Shown here piece after piece: positions 19,886 to 30,745 of a stretch of DNA of 64,000 bases (the first letter of the stretch is position 1; each line of letters starts with the position of its first letter). The translations under genes were made by a program, and so were the position numbers. Under the pieces are notes generated by a model. The model was not told where the DNA came from. It worked only from the letters and a program-made list of their open reading frames with translations, and did no database searches. This DNA comes from Neorhizobium galegae (GTDB taxonomy: Bacteria; Pseudomonadota; Alphaproteobacteria; Rhizobiales; Rhizobiaceae). The stretch is from NCBI RefSeq assembly GCF_021391675.1, contig NZ_CP090095.1, positions 1,927,501 through 1,991,500 of the forward strand. Reading direction: 5' to 3'.

Positions 19886-20767
19886 ATGGCCGGCCTCCCG
19901 AGCCTTGCGCCGAAGGGCCGGCTGGCAATCATCGCCGGGAAGGGCTTCTTGCCCCTCTATGTGGCGAAAGCCGCGCAGGCGGCCGGTGAAACGCCTCTGG
20001 TCGTAGCGCTCGCAAATGAATCCGATCAGAGCTTCGATGGTTTCGAGGCGGTCTCCGTCGGCGTCGGCGATCTTTCGGCGATCGAACGCCTGTTTCGCGA
20101 CAGGGGTATCACCCGCGTCATCCTGTCCGGTGGCGTTGCCCGAAGGCCCGACTGGCGCGACATCCATCCGACCTTCCGTACGATCCTGAAAGTCCCCTCG
20201 GTTGTCCGCACGCTTCTTTCCGGCGGAGACGATTCAGTGCTCCAGATGGTCATCAAGCTCATCGAGGCGATGGGCTGCGAGGTGCTGGGCGCCCACGACA
20301 TCGTGCCCGGCCTGCTTGCCAAGACCGGTCCGCTCGGCGCCCACGCGCCGTCCGAGGATGACCGCCGCGATATCGATCGGGCGTCCGAAGCCGCCAAGCG
20401 TCTCGGCGAGCTCGATATCGGCCAGGGCGCGGTCAGCGTCGGCGGACGCGTCGTGGCTTTGGAAGGCGTCGAGGGCACGGACCGGATGCTGGAACGGGTG
20501 ACGGCATTGCGCGCCGAGGGCCGCATCTCCGCCCGCCGCAAAGGCGTGCTCGTCAAGCTCTGCAAACCGCAGCAGGATATGCGCGCCGACCTGCCGACGA
20601 TCGGGCCGTCGACCATCGAAAATGCCATCAAGGCCGGTCTCGCCGGCATCGCCGTGGAGGCGGGACGCGCTTTGGTGCTGGAAGAATCCAAGATGATTGC
20701 CGCGGCCGATGCTGCCGGTATTTTCGTCTGCGGCATCGATCCCGGCCTGCCGCAAGGAGGATTGTGA
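19886..20767 (+). CDS. lpxI: UDP-2,3-diacylglucosamine pyrophosphatase LpxI
   Basis: Cleaves UDP-2,3-diacylglucosamine to lipid X. This is the DUF1009 type first described in Caulobacter, which replaces LpxH in many alphaproteobacteria. 293 residues, no signal peptide. The N-terminal segment GRLAIIAGKGFLPLYVAKAA and the C-terminal TIGPSTIENAIKAGLAGIAV are family features. The neighbours lpxA (6 bases upstream) and lpxB (TGA overlaps its ATG) fix the pathway step. Confidence 0.94.
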   Translation: MAGLPSLAPKGRLAIIAGKGFLPLYVAKAAQAAGETPLVVALANESDQSFDGFEAVSVGVGDLSAIERLFRDRGITRVILSGGVARRPDWRDIHPTFRTILKVPSVVRTLLSGGDDSVLQMVIKLIEAMGCEVLGAHDIVPGLLAKTGPLGAHAPSEDDRRDIDRASEAAKRLGELDIGQGAVSVGGRVVALEGVEGTDRMLERVTALRAEGRISARRKGVLVKLCKPQQDMRADLPTIGPSTIENAIKAGLAGIAVEAGRALVLEESKMIAAADAAGIFVCGIDPGLPQGGL

Positions 20768-21945
20768 TGGTCGAGACCTTGAAGGTCGGCGTCATCGCCG
20801 GCGAAGTGTCCGGCGATCTTCTCGGCGGTGATCTGATCGCGGCCCTGAAAGCAGCCCATGACGGCCCGGTCGAGCTCGTCGGCGTCGGCGGCGATGCGCT
20901 GGAAGCGCAGGGCCTCACCTCGCTCTTCGACTTTTCCGAACTCTCGATCATGGGGCTGACCCAGGTGATCGCGCGCCTGCCGAACCTGATCAGGCGGATC
21001 AATCAGACGGCGGCCGCCATAGTGGCGGCAAAGCCGGATGTGCTGATCATCATCGACAGCCCCGATTTCACCCATCGCGTTGCCAAGAAGGTGCGCGCCG
21101 CTTTGCCGGACCTGCCGATCGTCGATTATGTCTGCCCGAGTGTCTGGGCCTGGAAGGAATATCGCGCCAAGGCGATGCTCGCCTATGTCGACCGTGTTCT
21201 GGCCGTGCTGCCCTTCGAGCCCGAGGCCATGAAGCGTCTCGGTGGGCCGGAAACCACCTTCGTCGGCCATCGCCTGACAGCCGATCCGTCGCTCCTCAAG
21301 GTCCGCGGCATCCGGGCCGGGCGCCCGGTGAAGGGGCAGGGCGAAGAAAAGACGATCATGCTTCTGCCGGGCTCCCGTTCGGCGGAGATCAAGGCGCTGC
21401 TGCCGGTCTTCGGTGAGGCAGCCCGCGAGTTCGTCGCCCGCAACGGGCCGACCCGCTTTGTGCTGCCGACGATTCCCCGCCAGGAAAGACTGGTGCGCGA
21501 GATCGCCGCCGGTTTCGAGGTCAAGCCGGAGATCACCGCCGATACGGACGGCAAATGGGCGGCATTCGCCGAAGCGGACGCAGCACTGGCCGCATCCGGC
21601 ACGGTGATCCTCGAACTCGGCCTGGCCGGAATCCCGATGGTCTCGGCCTACAAGACCGACTGGCTGATCACCATGCTCGCAAAACGCATCAAGACCTGGT
21701 CCGGCGCCCTGCCAAACCTGATCGCCGATTACGCAGTCGTGCCGGAATACGTCAACGATGTAGTGCGTGCGGCGAGCCTCTGCCGCTGGGCCGAGCGCTT
21801 GTCCTCCGATACGATGCAGCGTCGCGCCATGCTGGAAGGTTTCGATCTGACCTGGGAGCGCCTGCAGGTGCCTGTGCCGCCGGGCGAAGCGGCCGCCGGC
21901 ATCGTTCTCCAGGTTCTGGACACAAAAAAACCCGGTCGTCTCTGA
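20767..21945 (+). CDS. lpxB: Lipid-A-disaccharide synthase
   Basis: GT19 glycosyltransferase that joins lipid X to UDP-2,3-diacylglucosamine. 392 residues with VGVIAGEVSGDLLGGDLIAAL at the N terminus, LIIIDSPDFTHRVAKKVR, and CPSVWAWKEYRAKAMLAYVD. The ATG at 20767 has AAGGAGG upstream and overlaps the lpxI stop. A GTG one codon earlier is also open. Its stop lies in the right arm of the bidirectional terminator that closes the long rpsB-to-lpxB block. Confidence 0.96.
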   Translation: MVETLKVGVIAGEVSGDLLGGDLIAALKAAHDGPVELVGVGGDALEAQGLTSLFDFSELSIMGLTQVIARLPNLIRRINQTAAAIVAAKPDVLIIIDSPDFTHRVAKKVRAALPDLPIVDYVCPSVWAWKEYRAKAMLAYVDRVLAVLPFEPEAMKRLGGPETTFVGHRLTADPSLLKVRGIRAGRPVKGQGEEKTIMLLPGSRSAEIKALLPVFGEAAREFVARNGPTRFVLPTIPRQERLVREIAAGFEVKPEITADTDGKWAAFAEADAALAASGTVILELGLAGIPMVSAYKTDWLITMLAKRIKTWSGALPNLIADYAVVPEYVNDVVRAASLCRWAERLSSDTMQRRAMLEGFDLTWERLQVPVPPGEAAAGIVLQVLDTKKPGRL

Positions 21946-21956
21946 CCGGGTTTTTT
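21924..21956. terminator. Bidirectional terminator between lpxB and gltA
   Basis: Seven A, stem CCCGGTC (21931-21937), a 6-base loop, GACCGGG (21944-21950), then six T. The A run and T run make it a terminator on both strands, serving convergent lpxB and gltA. The lpxB stop codon (21943-21945) is inside the hairpin. Confidence 0.9.
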
Positions 21957-21975
21957 GTTTGGTGTCGTTTGCGGA

Positions 21976-23265
21976 TTAACGCTTGGAGACCGGAATGTAG
22001 TCCCGCTGCGCTTCGCCGGTATAGAGCTGACGCGGGCGGCCGATGCGCTGTTGCGGATCTTCGATCATTTCGGCCCACTGGGCGATCCAGCCGACGGTGC
22101 GGGCAAGTGCGAAGAGCACGGTGAACATGGTGGTGGGGAAGCCCATCGCCTTCAGCGTGATGCCCGAATAGAAGTCGATATTCGGGTAGAGCTTCTTCTC
22201 GATGAAATACTCGTCGGTGAGTGCGATGCGCTCGAGTTCCATCGCGACCTGCAGGAGCGGATCGTCCTTGTGGCCGAGTTCGCCGAGCACTTCATGCGTG
22301 GTCTTCTGCATGATCTTGGCGCGCGGATCGTAGTTCTTGTAGACCCGGTGACCGAAGCCCATCAGACGGAACGGATCGTTCTTGTCCTTGGCGCGAGCGA
22401 TGTATTCCGGGATTTTGTCGACCGTGCCGATTTCCGTCAGCATGTTGAGCGCTGCTTCGTTGGCGCCGCCGTGGGCCGGGCCCCAGAGGCAGGCAATGCC
22501 GGCCGCGATGCAGGCGAACGGGTTGGCGCCCGAGGAACCGGCGAGGCGGACCGTCGAGGTCGAAGCGTTCTGCTCGTGGTCGGCATGCAGGATGAAGATG
22601 CGGTCCATGGCGCGCGACAGCACCGGGTTGACCACATATTCTTCGCACGGAACGGCAAAGCACATGCGCAGGAAGTTCGACGCATAGTCCAGGTTGTTCT
22701 GCGGGTAAACGAAGGGCTGGCCGATATGGTACTTGTAGGCCATCGCGGCAAGCGTCGGCATCTTGGCGATCATGCGCAGCGAAGCGACCATGCGCTGGTG
22801 CGGATCGGTGATGTCCGTCGAGTCGTGATAGAAGGCGGAGAGTGCCCCGACGCAACCGCACATGACGGCCATCGGATGGGCGTCGCGGCGGAAGCCGGTG
22901 AAGAAGCGGCTCATCTGCTCGTGCACCATCGTGTGATGGGTCACGCGATAGTCGAAGTCCTTCTTCTGCGCAGCGGTCGGCAGTTCCCCGTAAAGCAGCA
23001 GGTAGCAGGTTTCCAGGAAGTCGCCATGCTCGGCCAGCTGTTCGATCGGATAACCGCGATGCAGCAGGATGCCCGCGTCGCCGTCGATATAGGTGATCTT
23101 GGATTCGCAAGACGCCGTCGAGGTGAAGCCCGGGTCGTAGGTGAAGGTGCCGGTGTGTTTGTAAAGAGCGCCGATATCGACCACGTCAGGGCCGATGGTG
23201 CCCGACTTGACCGGCAGATCGACGTGTCTGTCACCGATTACCAGATTTGCGCTTGTTTCCGTCAT
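21976..23265 (-). CDS. gltA: Citrate synthase
   Basis: Condenses acetyl-CoA and oxaloacetate, the entry to the TCA cycle. 429 residues, the length of the Gram-negative hexameric type. The active-site segments are present: [18 protein letters not shown] (His), [14 protein letters not shown] (His and Arg), with the catalytic Asp further on. The start at 23265 has GGAGG just upstream on the minus strand; an ATG at 23292 would add nine residues without support. Confidence 0.97.
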   Translation of the reverse strand: MTETSANLVIGDRHVDLPVKSGTIGPDVVDIGALYKHTGTFTYDPGFTSTASCESKITYIDGDAGILLHRGYPIEQLAEHGDFLETCYLLLYGELPTAAQKKDFDYRVTHHTMVHEQMSRFFTGFRRDAHPMAVMCGCVGALSAFYHDSTDITDPHQRMVASLRMIAKMPTLAAMAYKYHIGQPFVYPQNNLDYASNFLRMCFAVPCEEYVVNPVLSRAMDRIFILHADHEQNASTSTVRLAGSSGANPFACIAAGIACLWGPAHGGANEAALNMLTEIGTVDKIPEYIARAKDKNDPFRLMGFGHRVYKNYDPRAKIMQKTTHEVLGELGHKDDPLLQVAMELERIALTDEYFIEKKLYPNIDFYSGITLKAMGFPTTMFTVLFALARTVGWIAQWAEMIEDPQQRIGRPRQLYTGEAQRDYIPVSKR

Positions 23266-23333
23266 GCTGATCCTCCAACTTTTTGGCGGCATGGCGCCCT
23301 AAAAGCGCCACAAGAATTAAGCGTCCACCGTTT

Positions 23334-23362
23334 AGCTATATGATCCGAAAGCTGATGCCAAG
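23334..23362 (-). promoter_or_regulatory. Candidate gltA promoter
   Basis: On the minus strand, CTTGGC (23362-23357), about 17 bases, then ATAGCT inside CATATAGCT (23339-23334). This lies about 70 bases upstream of the gltA start and resembles the rhizobial sigma-70 pattern. By-eye match. Confidence 0.4.
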
Positions 23363-23552
23363 CTGTCGTGACGGCATTTTGTGCAGCGCGAAAAATTATT
23401 GGGCAGCGGCTTTTGCTTGGATGTCCAACTTCCTGTTGCAAGCCTAGTCCGCGCCTTGGAATTCCCGATATTTAACGGCCAGTTGACGACTGAGGAGGAA
23501 GCGCGCAGGTTGCATTGCCGCATGTTTGGCGGTCGGGCGAACAGAGCGTTTC

Positions 23553-26060
23553 ATGCCGGAGGAAGATGCATTTCCGACGCGTGCCCAGGCAGGGAAGCTG
23601 ATATCCCGGCCGCCGGATCTCCGCATAAACGGAGGCGCATCCGACTCGGTCAAGGTGCGGGATCTGGCCGAGCTTTTTCCCGCGATCGAGCGCAGCGCGC
23701 CGGTTCATACGTCAGGCGGGGCTTTTCGCCGCTCCCCAAGCCGACGCCTTGACCGGCTGCGGCGCCGTCTGCCGGTCATGCTGGAGGAGGAGGCGGTCTA
23801 TGGCCATGGCTTCCTTTTTCTGCCCGTTGTCGTCGGGGCAGGGGCCGCCTGCTGGTTTGCGCTGCCGCAGACCCCGGCTTTCTGGCCGTATTTCCTCCTC
23901 TTTTGCGTCTGCGCGATATTTGTGGCTGTCTCGCGCTACCGGTCCGGCGCCACGCACCTCTTGCCGCTCGCTCTCGCACTCTTTCTCGCAGGCATGATGC
24001 TGGCGCAGTTGGAGACCTGGAGGCGGTCCACCGTCATTCTCGATACGCCTGTCACGACCGAGCTTGCCGGCGTGGTCGAGCGCAGGGAGAGCGACGCCCA
24101 GGGCCGCTGGCGTTATATCGTCCGCATCGAGCGGACCTCCAATCCGCAAGTCAGGCGCCCACCGCAGCGTGTATCGCTGCTGGCAAGGTCCCGCCATGAG
24201 CCTGCCCAGACCGGCGAGACGATCAGCGGCCGCGCCCGCATTTCACCCCCGTCGGGACCCGCCTTGCCCGGCCTCAACGACTTTGCCTTTTCTTCCTATT
24301 TCGACGGTATCGGCGCGGTTGGATTTTTCTATGGGGCGCCGAAAAAGCAGGCTACTCTTCCGTCAACCCGGAGCTGGATAGAGGACGTTGAAACCCAGCT
24401 TTTCGATCTGCGCAGTGCAATCGCAACCCGTATCCGGGAGACAGTGCCCGGAGATCCCGGCGCCTTTGCCGCGGCGATCGTCACGGACGAGCGCCGGGCG
24501 ATTTCCGAAGACACCACCGAGGCGCTGCGACTGTCGGGCCTCGCCCATATCGTCGCCATTTCCGGGCTGAACATGGCGCTCGCCGCCGGCATCTTCTTTG
24601 TCGGCGTGCGCACCGTGCTTTCCGTCTTCACGGGCTTCGCCCAGGCCTATCCGGTGAAGAAGATCGCCGCACTCGGCGCCCTGATGATGGCGACGGCCTA
24701 TTACCTGATCTCGGGTTTCGGCGTTTCCGCCGAGCGGGCCTATATCATGATGGCGATCATGCTGGTCGCGGTGCTTTTCGATCGGCCCTCGATCAGCCTG
24801 CGCAATGTAGCCCTGTCCGCGCTGGTGATCATCGCGATGTCGCCCTCGGAAGCACTGGGGCCGAGCTTCCAGATGTCGTTTGCCGCCACCGCCGCCCTGG
24901 TCGCCGGCTACGCACTCTGGAAACACAGGGCGGAACGCCGCGATCCCGAACCTCTGCCATTCCGTCACCCTATGGTGACGCCGGTGCTGGCATCCTGGAA
25001 TTTTGCGGCTGGCATCTTCGTGACCTCGCTGATCGGCGGCATCTCGACCGCCGTGTTCTCGGTCGAGCATTTCCACCGTATCGCCACCTACGGCCTTGCC
25101 GCCAACCTCGCCGCCATGCCGATCATCTCCTTCGTGGTCATGCCGGCCGGGCTGGCCGGCATGCTGCTGATGCCGTTCGGCCTCGATGCTCCCTTCATGA
25201 AGCTCATGGGCCTCGGCCTGGAGTGGGTGATTGCCATCGCCAAACACGTCGCCGCCTGGGGCGGCGATGTCGGCATGGGGCGACAGCATCCCTGGTTCCT
25301 GACCGTCTCGACGGCAGGTTTTCTGCTGCTGACCCTGCTGAGGACGAGACTGAGGCTGATAGGCCTGCCGCTGATGGTGACCGCTCTGCTGCTTTCCTGG
25401 CATGAGCGGTCGATGCCCCTGCCGAATATCCTGATCTCGGAAGACGGGACGATGGTAGCACTTGTAGACGGGAAAGGGGTCGCCACCAATCGCGCCCACC
25501 CGCCCGACTTCGTCTACGATCAATGGAAGAGGGCGCTTTTGCTCGGCGATCCCACCAAGCCTGAAATGTCGCCATCCAGGGACAAGCCACCCGACGACAG
25601 GCCACCCGGCGCGAAAACCAACGAGCGCCGCGAACTGACCCCACAGGAACTCGAAACGGCGAAGTCGAGGATAAAACAGGCGCCTGCCGGCCGCTTCGCC
25701 TGTGAGCCGACGGCCTGGTGTGCGGCAAGCATGGGCAAGGGCATCGTTATCGCTGTCGAGGATGGCCGTTATGCGGGTGCCGCCTGCGACGCCGCCAATC
25801 TTGTCATTGCGCCGCGTGCCCGCTTCGACCAATGCCGGTCCGGCGCCCTGATGATCAATGGTGCCACGCTTCGCAAGGCGGGAGCCCTGGAGATTTCCCT
25901 CAACGGCGCGACCGACATTCGGCGCTGGCAGATCCGTGCCGCCATGGCGGGCGGAGACCGTCCCTGGAGCCGGCACCGCCACTATGATTGGCGAAGCCAG
26001 GGTTTCGATAGTTCCTTGCCGGAACCGCTCCGGCAGATGATCAGTGATACCGGCGGATGA
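23553..26060 (+). CDS. ComEC/Rec2-family membrane protein lacking a recognisable MBL motif
   Basis: ComEC proteins form the inner-membrane DNA channel in transformation. This one has about 835 residues: a soluble N terminus, two or three membrane segments ([20 protein letters not shown]), a DUF4131-like OB region, and the competence domain beginning [20 protein letters not shown] and [20 protein letters not shown], with many further membrane segments. The C-terminal 220 residues are soluble, but I find no HxHxDH zinc motif of the usual metallo-beta-lactamase domain. They contain a Pro/Arg-rich linker ([15 protein letters not shown]) and five Cys. Start taken at ATG 23553; TTG 23526 is open. 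The 3' end overlaps convergent lexA by 20 bases. Confidence 0.85.
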   Translation: MPEEDAFPTRAQAGKLISRPPDLRINGGASDSVKVRDLAELFPAIERSAPVHTSGGAFRRSPSRRLDRLRRRLPVMLEEEAVYGHGFLFLPVVVGAGAACWFALPQTPAFWPYFLLFCVCAIFVAVSRYRSGATHLLPLALALFLAGMMLAQLETWRRSTVILDTPVTTELAGVVERRESDAQGRWRYIVRIERTSNPQVRRPPQRVSLLARSRHEPAQTGETISGRARISPPSGPALPGLNDFAFSSYFDGIGAVGFFYGAPKKQATLPSTRSWIEDVETQLFDLRSAIATRIRETVPGDPGAFAAAIVTDERRAISEDTTEALRLSGLAHIVAISGLNMALAAGIFFVGVRTVLSVFTGFAQAYPVKKIAALGALMMATAYYLISGFGVSAERAYIMMAIMLVAVLFDRPSISLRNVALSALVIIAMSPSEALGPSFQMSFAATAALVAGYALWKHRAERRDPEPLPFRHPMVTPVLASWNFAAGIFVTSLIGGISTAVFSVEHFHRIATYGLAANLAAMPIISFVVMPAGLAGMLLMPFGLDAPFMKLMGLGLEWVIAIAKHVAAWGGDVGMGRQHPWFLTVSTAGFLLLTLLRTRLRLIGLPLMVTALLLSWHERSMPLPNILISEDGTMVALVDGKGVATNRAHPPDFVYDQWKRALLLGDPTKPEMSPSRDKPPDDRPPGAKTNERRELTPQELETAKSRIKQAPAGRFACEPTAWCAASMGKGIVIAVEDGRYAGAACDAANLVIAPRARFDQCRSGALMINGATLRKAGALEISLNGATDIRRWQIRAAMAGGDRPWSRHRHYDWRSQGFDSSLPEPLRQMISDTGG

Positions 26061-26760
26061 GGCCGACGAGCTTGCCCTGGATCTTCACCCGGTCCGGCCC
26101 AAAAATGCGGGTTTCGTAGGCCGGGTTGGCGGCTTCGAGGGCGATGGAGGCGCCGCGGCGGCGGAAGCGCTTCAGCGTCGCTTCCTCGTCGTCCACCAGC
26201 GCCACGACGATGTCGCCCGGATTGGCCGTATTGCTGTTGCGGATGATCACGGTATCGCCGTCGAGAATGCCGGCCTCGATCATCGAATCACCCTTGACCT
26301 CGAGCGCATAATGCTCGCCGGAACCGAGCATCTCGGCCGGCACGGCGATGTCATGCGTGTTGTTCTGGATCGCCGAGATCGGCACACCGGCAGCGATGCG
26401 GCCCATGACCGGCACGGTCGTGGCGTTCGGTGAATCGTCGTTGGCGGCGGGTTTCTGAGGCGTTGCGACCGGCTGCGGTTTGCCGAGGCTTCCCTCGATG
26501 ACGCTCGGCGAAAACCCGCGCCGCGGCTGCATGCTCGGCGAGTAGGCTTCCGGCAGCTTGATGACTTCGAGCGCCCGGGCCCGGTTTGGCAGGCGGCGGA
26601 TGAAGCCGCGCTCCTCGAGCGCGGTGATCAGGCGGTGGATGCCGGACTTGGACGCGAGGTCGAGAGCGTCCTTCATTTCGTCGAATGACGGCGGGATGCC
26701 GGATTCCTTCATGCGTTCGTGAATGAACAGAAGCAATTCCTGTTGTTTGCGCGTGAGCAT
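26041..26760 (-). CDS. lexA: LexA repressor, SOS regulator
   Basis: Represses DNA-damage genes and self-cleaves when RecA is activated. 239 residues: winged helix-turn-helix (about 1-65, with [20 protein letters not shown]), an Ala-rich linker, and an S24 peptidase domain with cleavage site Ala124-Gly125 (GRIAAGVPI), Ser159 (KGDSMIEAG) and Lys197 (EEATLKRF). The linker is longer than in E. coli (202 residues), as usual in rhizobia. An SOS operator lies about 50 bases upstream. The gene ends inside the comEC-like gene (20-base convergent overlap). Confidence 0.97.
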   Translation of the reverse strand: MLTRKQQELLLFIHERMKESGIPPSFDEMKDALDLASKSGIHRLITALEERGFIRRLPNRARALEVIKLPEAYSPSMQPRRGFSPSVIEGSLGKPQPVATPQKPAANDDSPNATTVPVMGRIAAGVPISAIQNNTHDIAVPAEMLGSGEHYALEVKGDSMIEAGILDGDTVIIRNSNTANPGDIVVALVDDEEATLKRFRRRGASIALEAANPAYETRIFGPDRVKIQGKLVGLIRRYH

Positions 26761-26793
26761 CTTTTGGCACCCTCAGAGTCGGAAACAAATCCA

Positions 26794-26823
26794 GAACAGA
26801 CACTATATGTTCCATATGTGTTC
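26794..26823. promoter_or_regulatory. SOS box (LexA operator) upstream of lexA
   Basis: GTTC (26809-26812), seven bases, GTTC (26820-26823) is an exact match to the alphaproteobacterial LexA box GTTC-N7-GTTC. An inverted GAAC at 26794-26797 pairs with GTTC at 26809 with 11 bases between. The site is 34-63 bases upstream of the lexA start, so it implies autorepression. The divergent VOC gene starts 138 bases away on the other side. Confidence 0.88.
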
Positions 26824-26960
26824 TGCAAGTCCCTAAATTTCTGTGAAGTATGATGATTTTTTCTTCATAGATGCGTGCCAGATATCTCGGGTCTCACCAC
26901 TTGCGCGGCGCGAGCCGGCTGCCAAAGTAGCTTTGCGATTCCAAATCCGGGGGCCCTCGC

Positions 26961-27833
26961 GTGAACGCAAGACCAATCGATCATCTCGTGCTGCCGGTGG
27001 CGGGACTTACCGCTGCGCGTTCCCGGCTCACGAAGCTTGGTTTTACAGTTGCGCCCGACGCTTTTCATCCTTTCGGCACAGCCAATGCTTGTGTGTTCTT
27101 CTCGGATGGCAGCTATCTGGAGCCGCTGGCTGTTGCCAATCGCCGTCATGCAAGCGCTGCCGCCAAACGCGGCAACGTTTTTACCGCACGCGATCTGGCC
27201 TTCCGCAAGGGACGCGACAGGCAGGGCTTCTCGGCGCTCGTTGTCGCCACGGGCGACGCGATGGCCGATCACGCACGTTTCAAGATGCGTGGCGTTTCGG
27301 CAGGCGACGTGCTGGAATTCTCCCGCGGGATGACCTTGGCCGACGGTACCGAAACCCAGGCGAGCTTCCGGCTGGCTTTTGCGGGTGATGACCGGGCGCC
27401 CGACTTCCTGATGTTTTCCTGTCAGCGCATCAATCCCCTGCCGGCCGATCGCGACGAGCTGGAGCGCCATTCCAATGCGGTCATGGGGCTGAGCGAGATC
27501 ATCCTGTCGGCATCGGCGCCCTCCGATTTCGCACCCCTGGCCGAGCAGGTGCTGATGACAAAGGCCAAGCCGGAGGCTGCGTCGATCGAGCTTGCCGCGG
27601 CCAATGCCCGCATTCGCATCCTGCAGGATCACGAACTCGATGCGGAATTCGCCCTGCCGTCGACGCCGGATGCCGAGGGGCTGCGCGGCCGGCTGATCAT
27701 CTTCAAGACGGCCGATCTTGCCGTGACAGAGATCACCCTTGCTGCTAATGACGTCGCATTCGTCCGCCGGGAGGGCCGTGTTCTCGTCTCGGCGGCGCCC
27801 GGCCAGGGTGTTTTGTTCGGCTTCGAGGAATAG
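26961..27833 (+). CDS. VOC family (glyoxalase-like) protein
   Basis: 290 residues with a vicinal-oxygen-chelate fold at the N terminus: [20 protein letters not shown] followed by LGFTV and [20 protein letters not shown], the pattern of the Glyoxalase_3-like group (PF13468). Metal ligands are plausible at His9 and Glu55, but the reaction is unknown. GTG start at 26961 after a GC-rich stretch with no clear ribosome site. It ends 4 bases before the kdsA ATG, so the two genes are co-transcribed. No functional link to KDO synthesis is evident. Confidence 0.75.
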   Translation: MNARPIDHLVLPVAGLTAARSRLTKLGFTVAPDAFHPFGTANACVFFSDGSYLEPLAVANRRHASAAAKRGNVFTARDLAFRKGRDRQGFSALVVATGDAMADHARFKMRGVSAGDVLEFSRGMTLADGTETQASFRLAFAGDDRAPDFLMFSCQRINPLPADRDELERHSNAVMGLSEIILSASAPSDFAPLAEQVLMTKAKPEAASIELAAANARIRILQDHELDAEFALPSTPDAEGLRGRLIIFKTADLAVTEITLAANDVAFVRREGRVLVSAAPGQGVLFGFEE

Positions 27834-27837
27834 GTTC

Positions 27838-28686
27838 ATGGAAGTTACCGCAAATTCCAGCGTCTCCGTCGGCGAAGGAGACGGCAAGGTGGTTTTCGCG
27901 CAGGACGCAAAACTGTCGCTGATTGCCGGCCCCTGCCAGATGGAAAGCCGCGACCACGCCTTCATGATGGCAGGCGCGCTCAAGGAACTCTGCGGCAAGC
28001 TCGGTATCGGCCTCGTCTACAAATCCTCCTACGACAAGGCCAACCGCACGTCGATTTCCGGCAAGCGCGGCATCGGGCTCGAAGAGTCCATGGAAATCTT
28101 CGCAGACCTGAAGCAGGAATTCGGCTTTCCGGTTCTGACCGACATTCATACGGAAGAACAATGCGCTGTCGTCGCAAAGACGGTGGACATCCTGCAGATC
28201 CCGGCTTTTCTGTCCCGCCAGACGGATCTGCTTGTCGCCGCCGCCAAGACCGGCCGCGTCATCAACGTCAAGAAGGGCCAGTTCCTGGCACCTTGGGACA
28301 TGAAGAACGTGCTCGCCAAAATCACCCAGAGCGGCAACCCGAACGTTCTGCTGTGCGAGCGCGGCGCCTCCTTCGGCTACAACACGCTGGTCTCCGACAT
28401 GCGTTCGCTGCCGATCATGGCGTCCATGGGCGCGCCGGTGATCTTCGATGCGACGCATTCCGTACAGCAGCCTGGCGGGCAGGGAGGCTCCACCGGAGGA
28501 GACCGCACCATGGTGCCGGTCCTCGCGCGGGCAGCGGTCGCCGTCGGCATAGCGGGCCTGTTCATCGAAACGCACGAGGATCCGGACAACGCGCCCTCGG
28601 ACGGCCCCAACATGGTGCATCTGAAGGACATGCCGCGGCTGCTCGAAAAGCTGCTCGCGCTCGATGCCGTTGCCAAGGCGGCTTGA
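27838..28686 (+). CDS. kdsA: 3-deoxy-8-phosphooctulonate synthase KdsA
   Basis: Condenses arabinose-5-phosphate and phosphoenolpyruvate to KDO-8-phosphate for the LPS core. 282 residues, (beta/alpha)8 barrel: [37 protein letters not shown] and [20 protein letters not shown] are diagnostic. The retained Cys in AGPC suggests a metal-dependent type, but this is not certain. The start at 27838 is the ATG right after the VOC stop; a longer reading from 27739 overlaps that gene and is unlikely. Confidence 0.96.
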   Translation: MEVTANSSVSVGEGDGKVVFAQDAKLSLIAGPCQMESRDHAFMMAGALKELCGKLGIGLVYKSSYDKANRTSISGKRGIGLEESMEIFADLKQEFGFPVLTDIHTEEQCAVVAKTVDILQIPAFLSRQTDLLVAAAKTGRVINVKKGQFLAPWDMKNVLAKITQSGNPNVLLCERGASFGYNTLVSDMRSLPIMASMGAPVIFDATHSVQQPGGQGGSTGGDRTMVPVLARAAVAVGIAGLFIETHEDPDNAPSDGPNMVHLKDMPRLLEKLLALDAVAKAA

Positions 28687-28760
28687 GCCCGCCCACAAAA
28701 AGCGCGCAAACTGCTTCGATTGTAATTTTCGTGTCATTGATTATGAGACATTTTCAGTGA

Positions 28761-30071
<1,311 letters not shown>

Positions 30072-30097
30072 GGCTTTTCAATCCGACATTTCCAATG

Positions 30098-30126
30098 AAA
30101 GCCCGCGTCAAAAGCGCGGGCTTTTT
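30098..30126 (+). terminator. Terminator after eno
   Basis: Stem GCCCGCG (30101-30107) and CGCGGGC (30115-30121), a 7-base loop, flanking A and T extending the stem, then five T. Confidence 0.85.
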
Positions 30127-30233
30127 CGCGTCATGATTCTGGTCAACGATTGCTTAAGCAAGTTCTGCGAATTTGAAGCTCTGTTTCGGATCCGATTTGA
30201 GATCCCGTAAGCGTGGCAAGGCGTTAGAGCGGC

Positions 30234-30551
30234 ATGTGGACAAAGCATCATAAGAAAAGAAGATTCGGCCGTTTTGCCCTTCCAGCCATCACAGTCGCGT
30301 TTCTTTCCTATTTCGGCTATCATTCCATCCACGGTGATCTCGGCCTGATCGCCACGGAGGAATTCGAACGTCAGCGGCAGGCGCGTGCAGGCGAGCTCGC
30401 AAAGTTGACCGCTCGGCGCGAGACGCTGGAGCGGCAGGTTCAGCTGATGAGCGACGGCTCGCTCGACAAGGACATGCTGGACGAGATCGCCCGCTATCAG
30501 CTGAATATTTCCCGGGGCGACGAAATCGTCATCTTCAACAACTACTTCTAA
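30234..30551 (+). CDS. ftsB: FtsB/DivIC-type septum formation initiator
   Basis: Small bitopic division protein, 105 residues: a basic cytoplasmic N terminus (MWTKHHKKRRFGR), one membrane segment (about 14-32), then a coiled-coil of about 45 residues (EEFERQRQARAGELAKLTAR) and a short C-terminal tail with DEIARYQLNISRGDEIVIF. The position between eno and pdhA is the usual site of ftsB in rhizobia and parallels eno-ftsB in E. coli. FtsB bridges FtsL/FtsQ in the divisome. No strong ribosome site is visible. Confidence 0.85.
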   Translation: MWTKHHKKRRFGRFALPAITVAFLSYFGYHSIHGDLGLIATEEFERQRQARAGELAKLTARRETLERQVQLMSDGSLDKDMLDEIARYQLNISRGDEIVIFNNYF

Positions 30552-30575
30552 ATTAACCTGATTTCGGTTAATTTT
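30551..30575 (+). terminator. A+T-rich hairpin at the ftsB stop
   Basis: Stem AATTAACC (30551-30558) and GGTTAATT (30566-30573) with a 7-base loop, then TTAC. It starts at the last base of the ftsB stop. Possibly a weak terminator. Confidence 0.45.
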
Positions 30576-30745
30576 ACATTTCTGTAACCTTTTCAGTAGG
30601 TTGCGCGGAATGTGAGCCATGCATTTATGGCATTGCTGGGGCAGCCTTTCTTGCCTATGGTACGCCCCGAAACCAGAGTGGGAATCTGGCGATACACGTC
30701 AGGGCGCAATCTCGCTCTCAACGCAGAACTCAAAGGGAGGGATGA

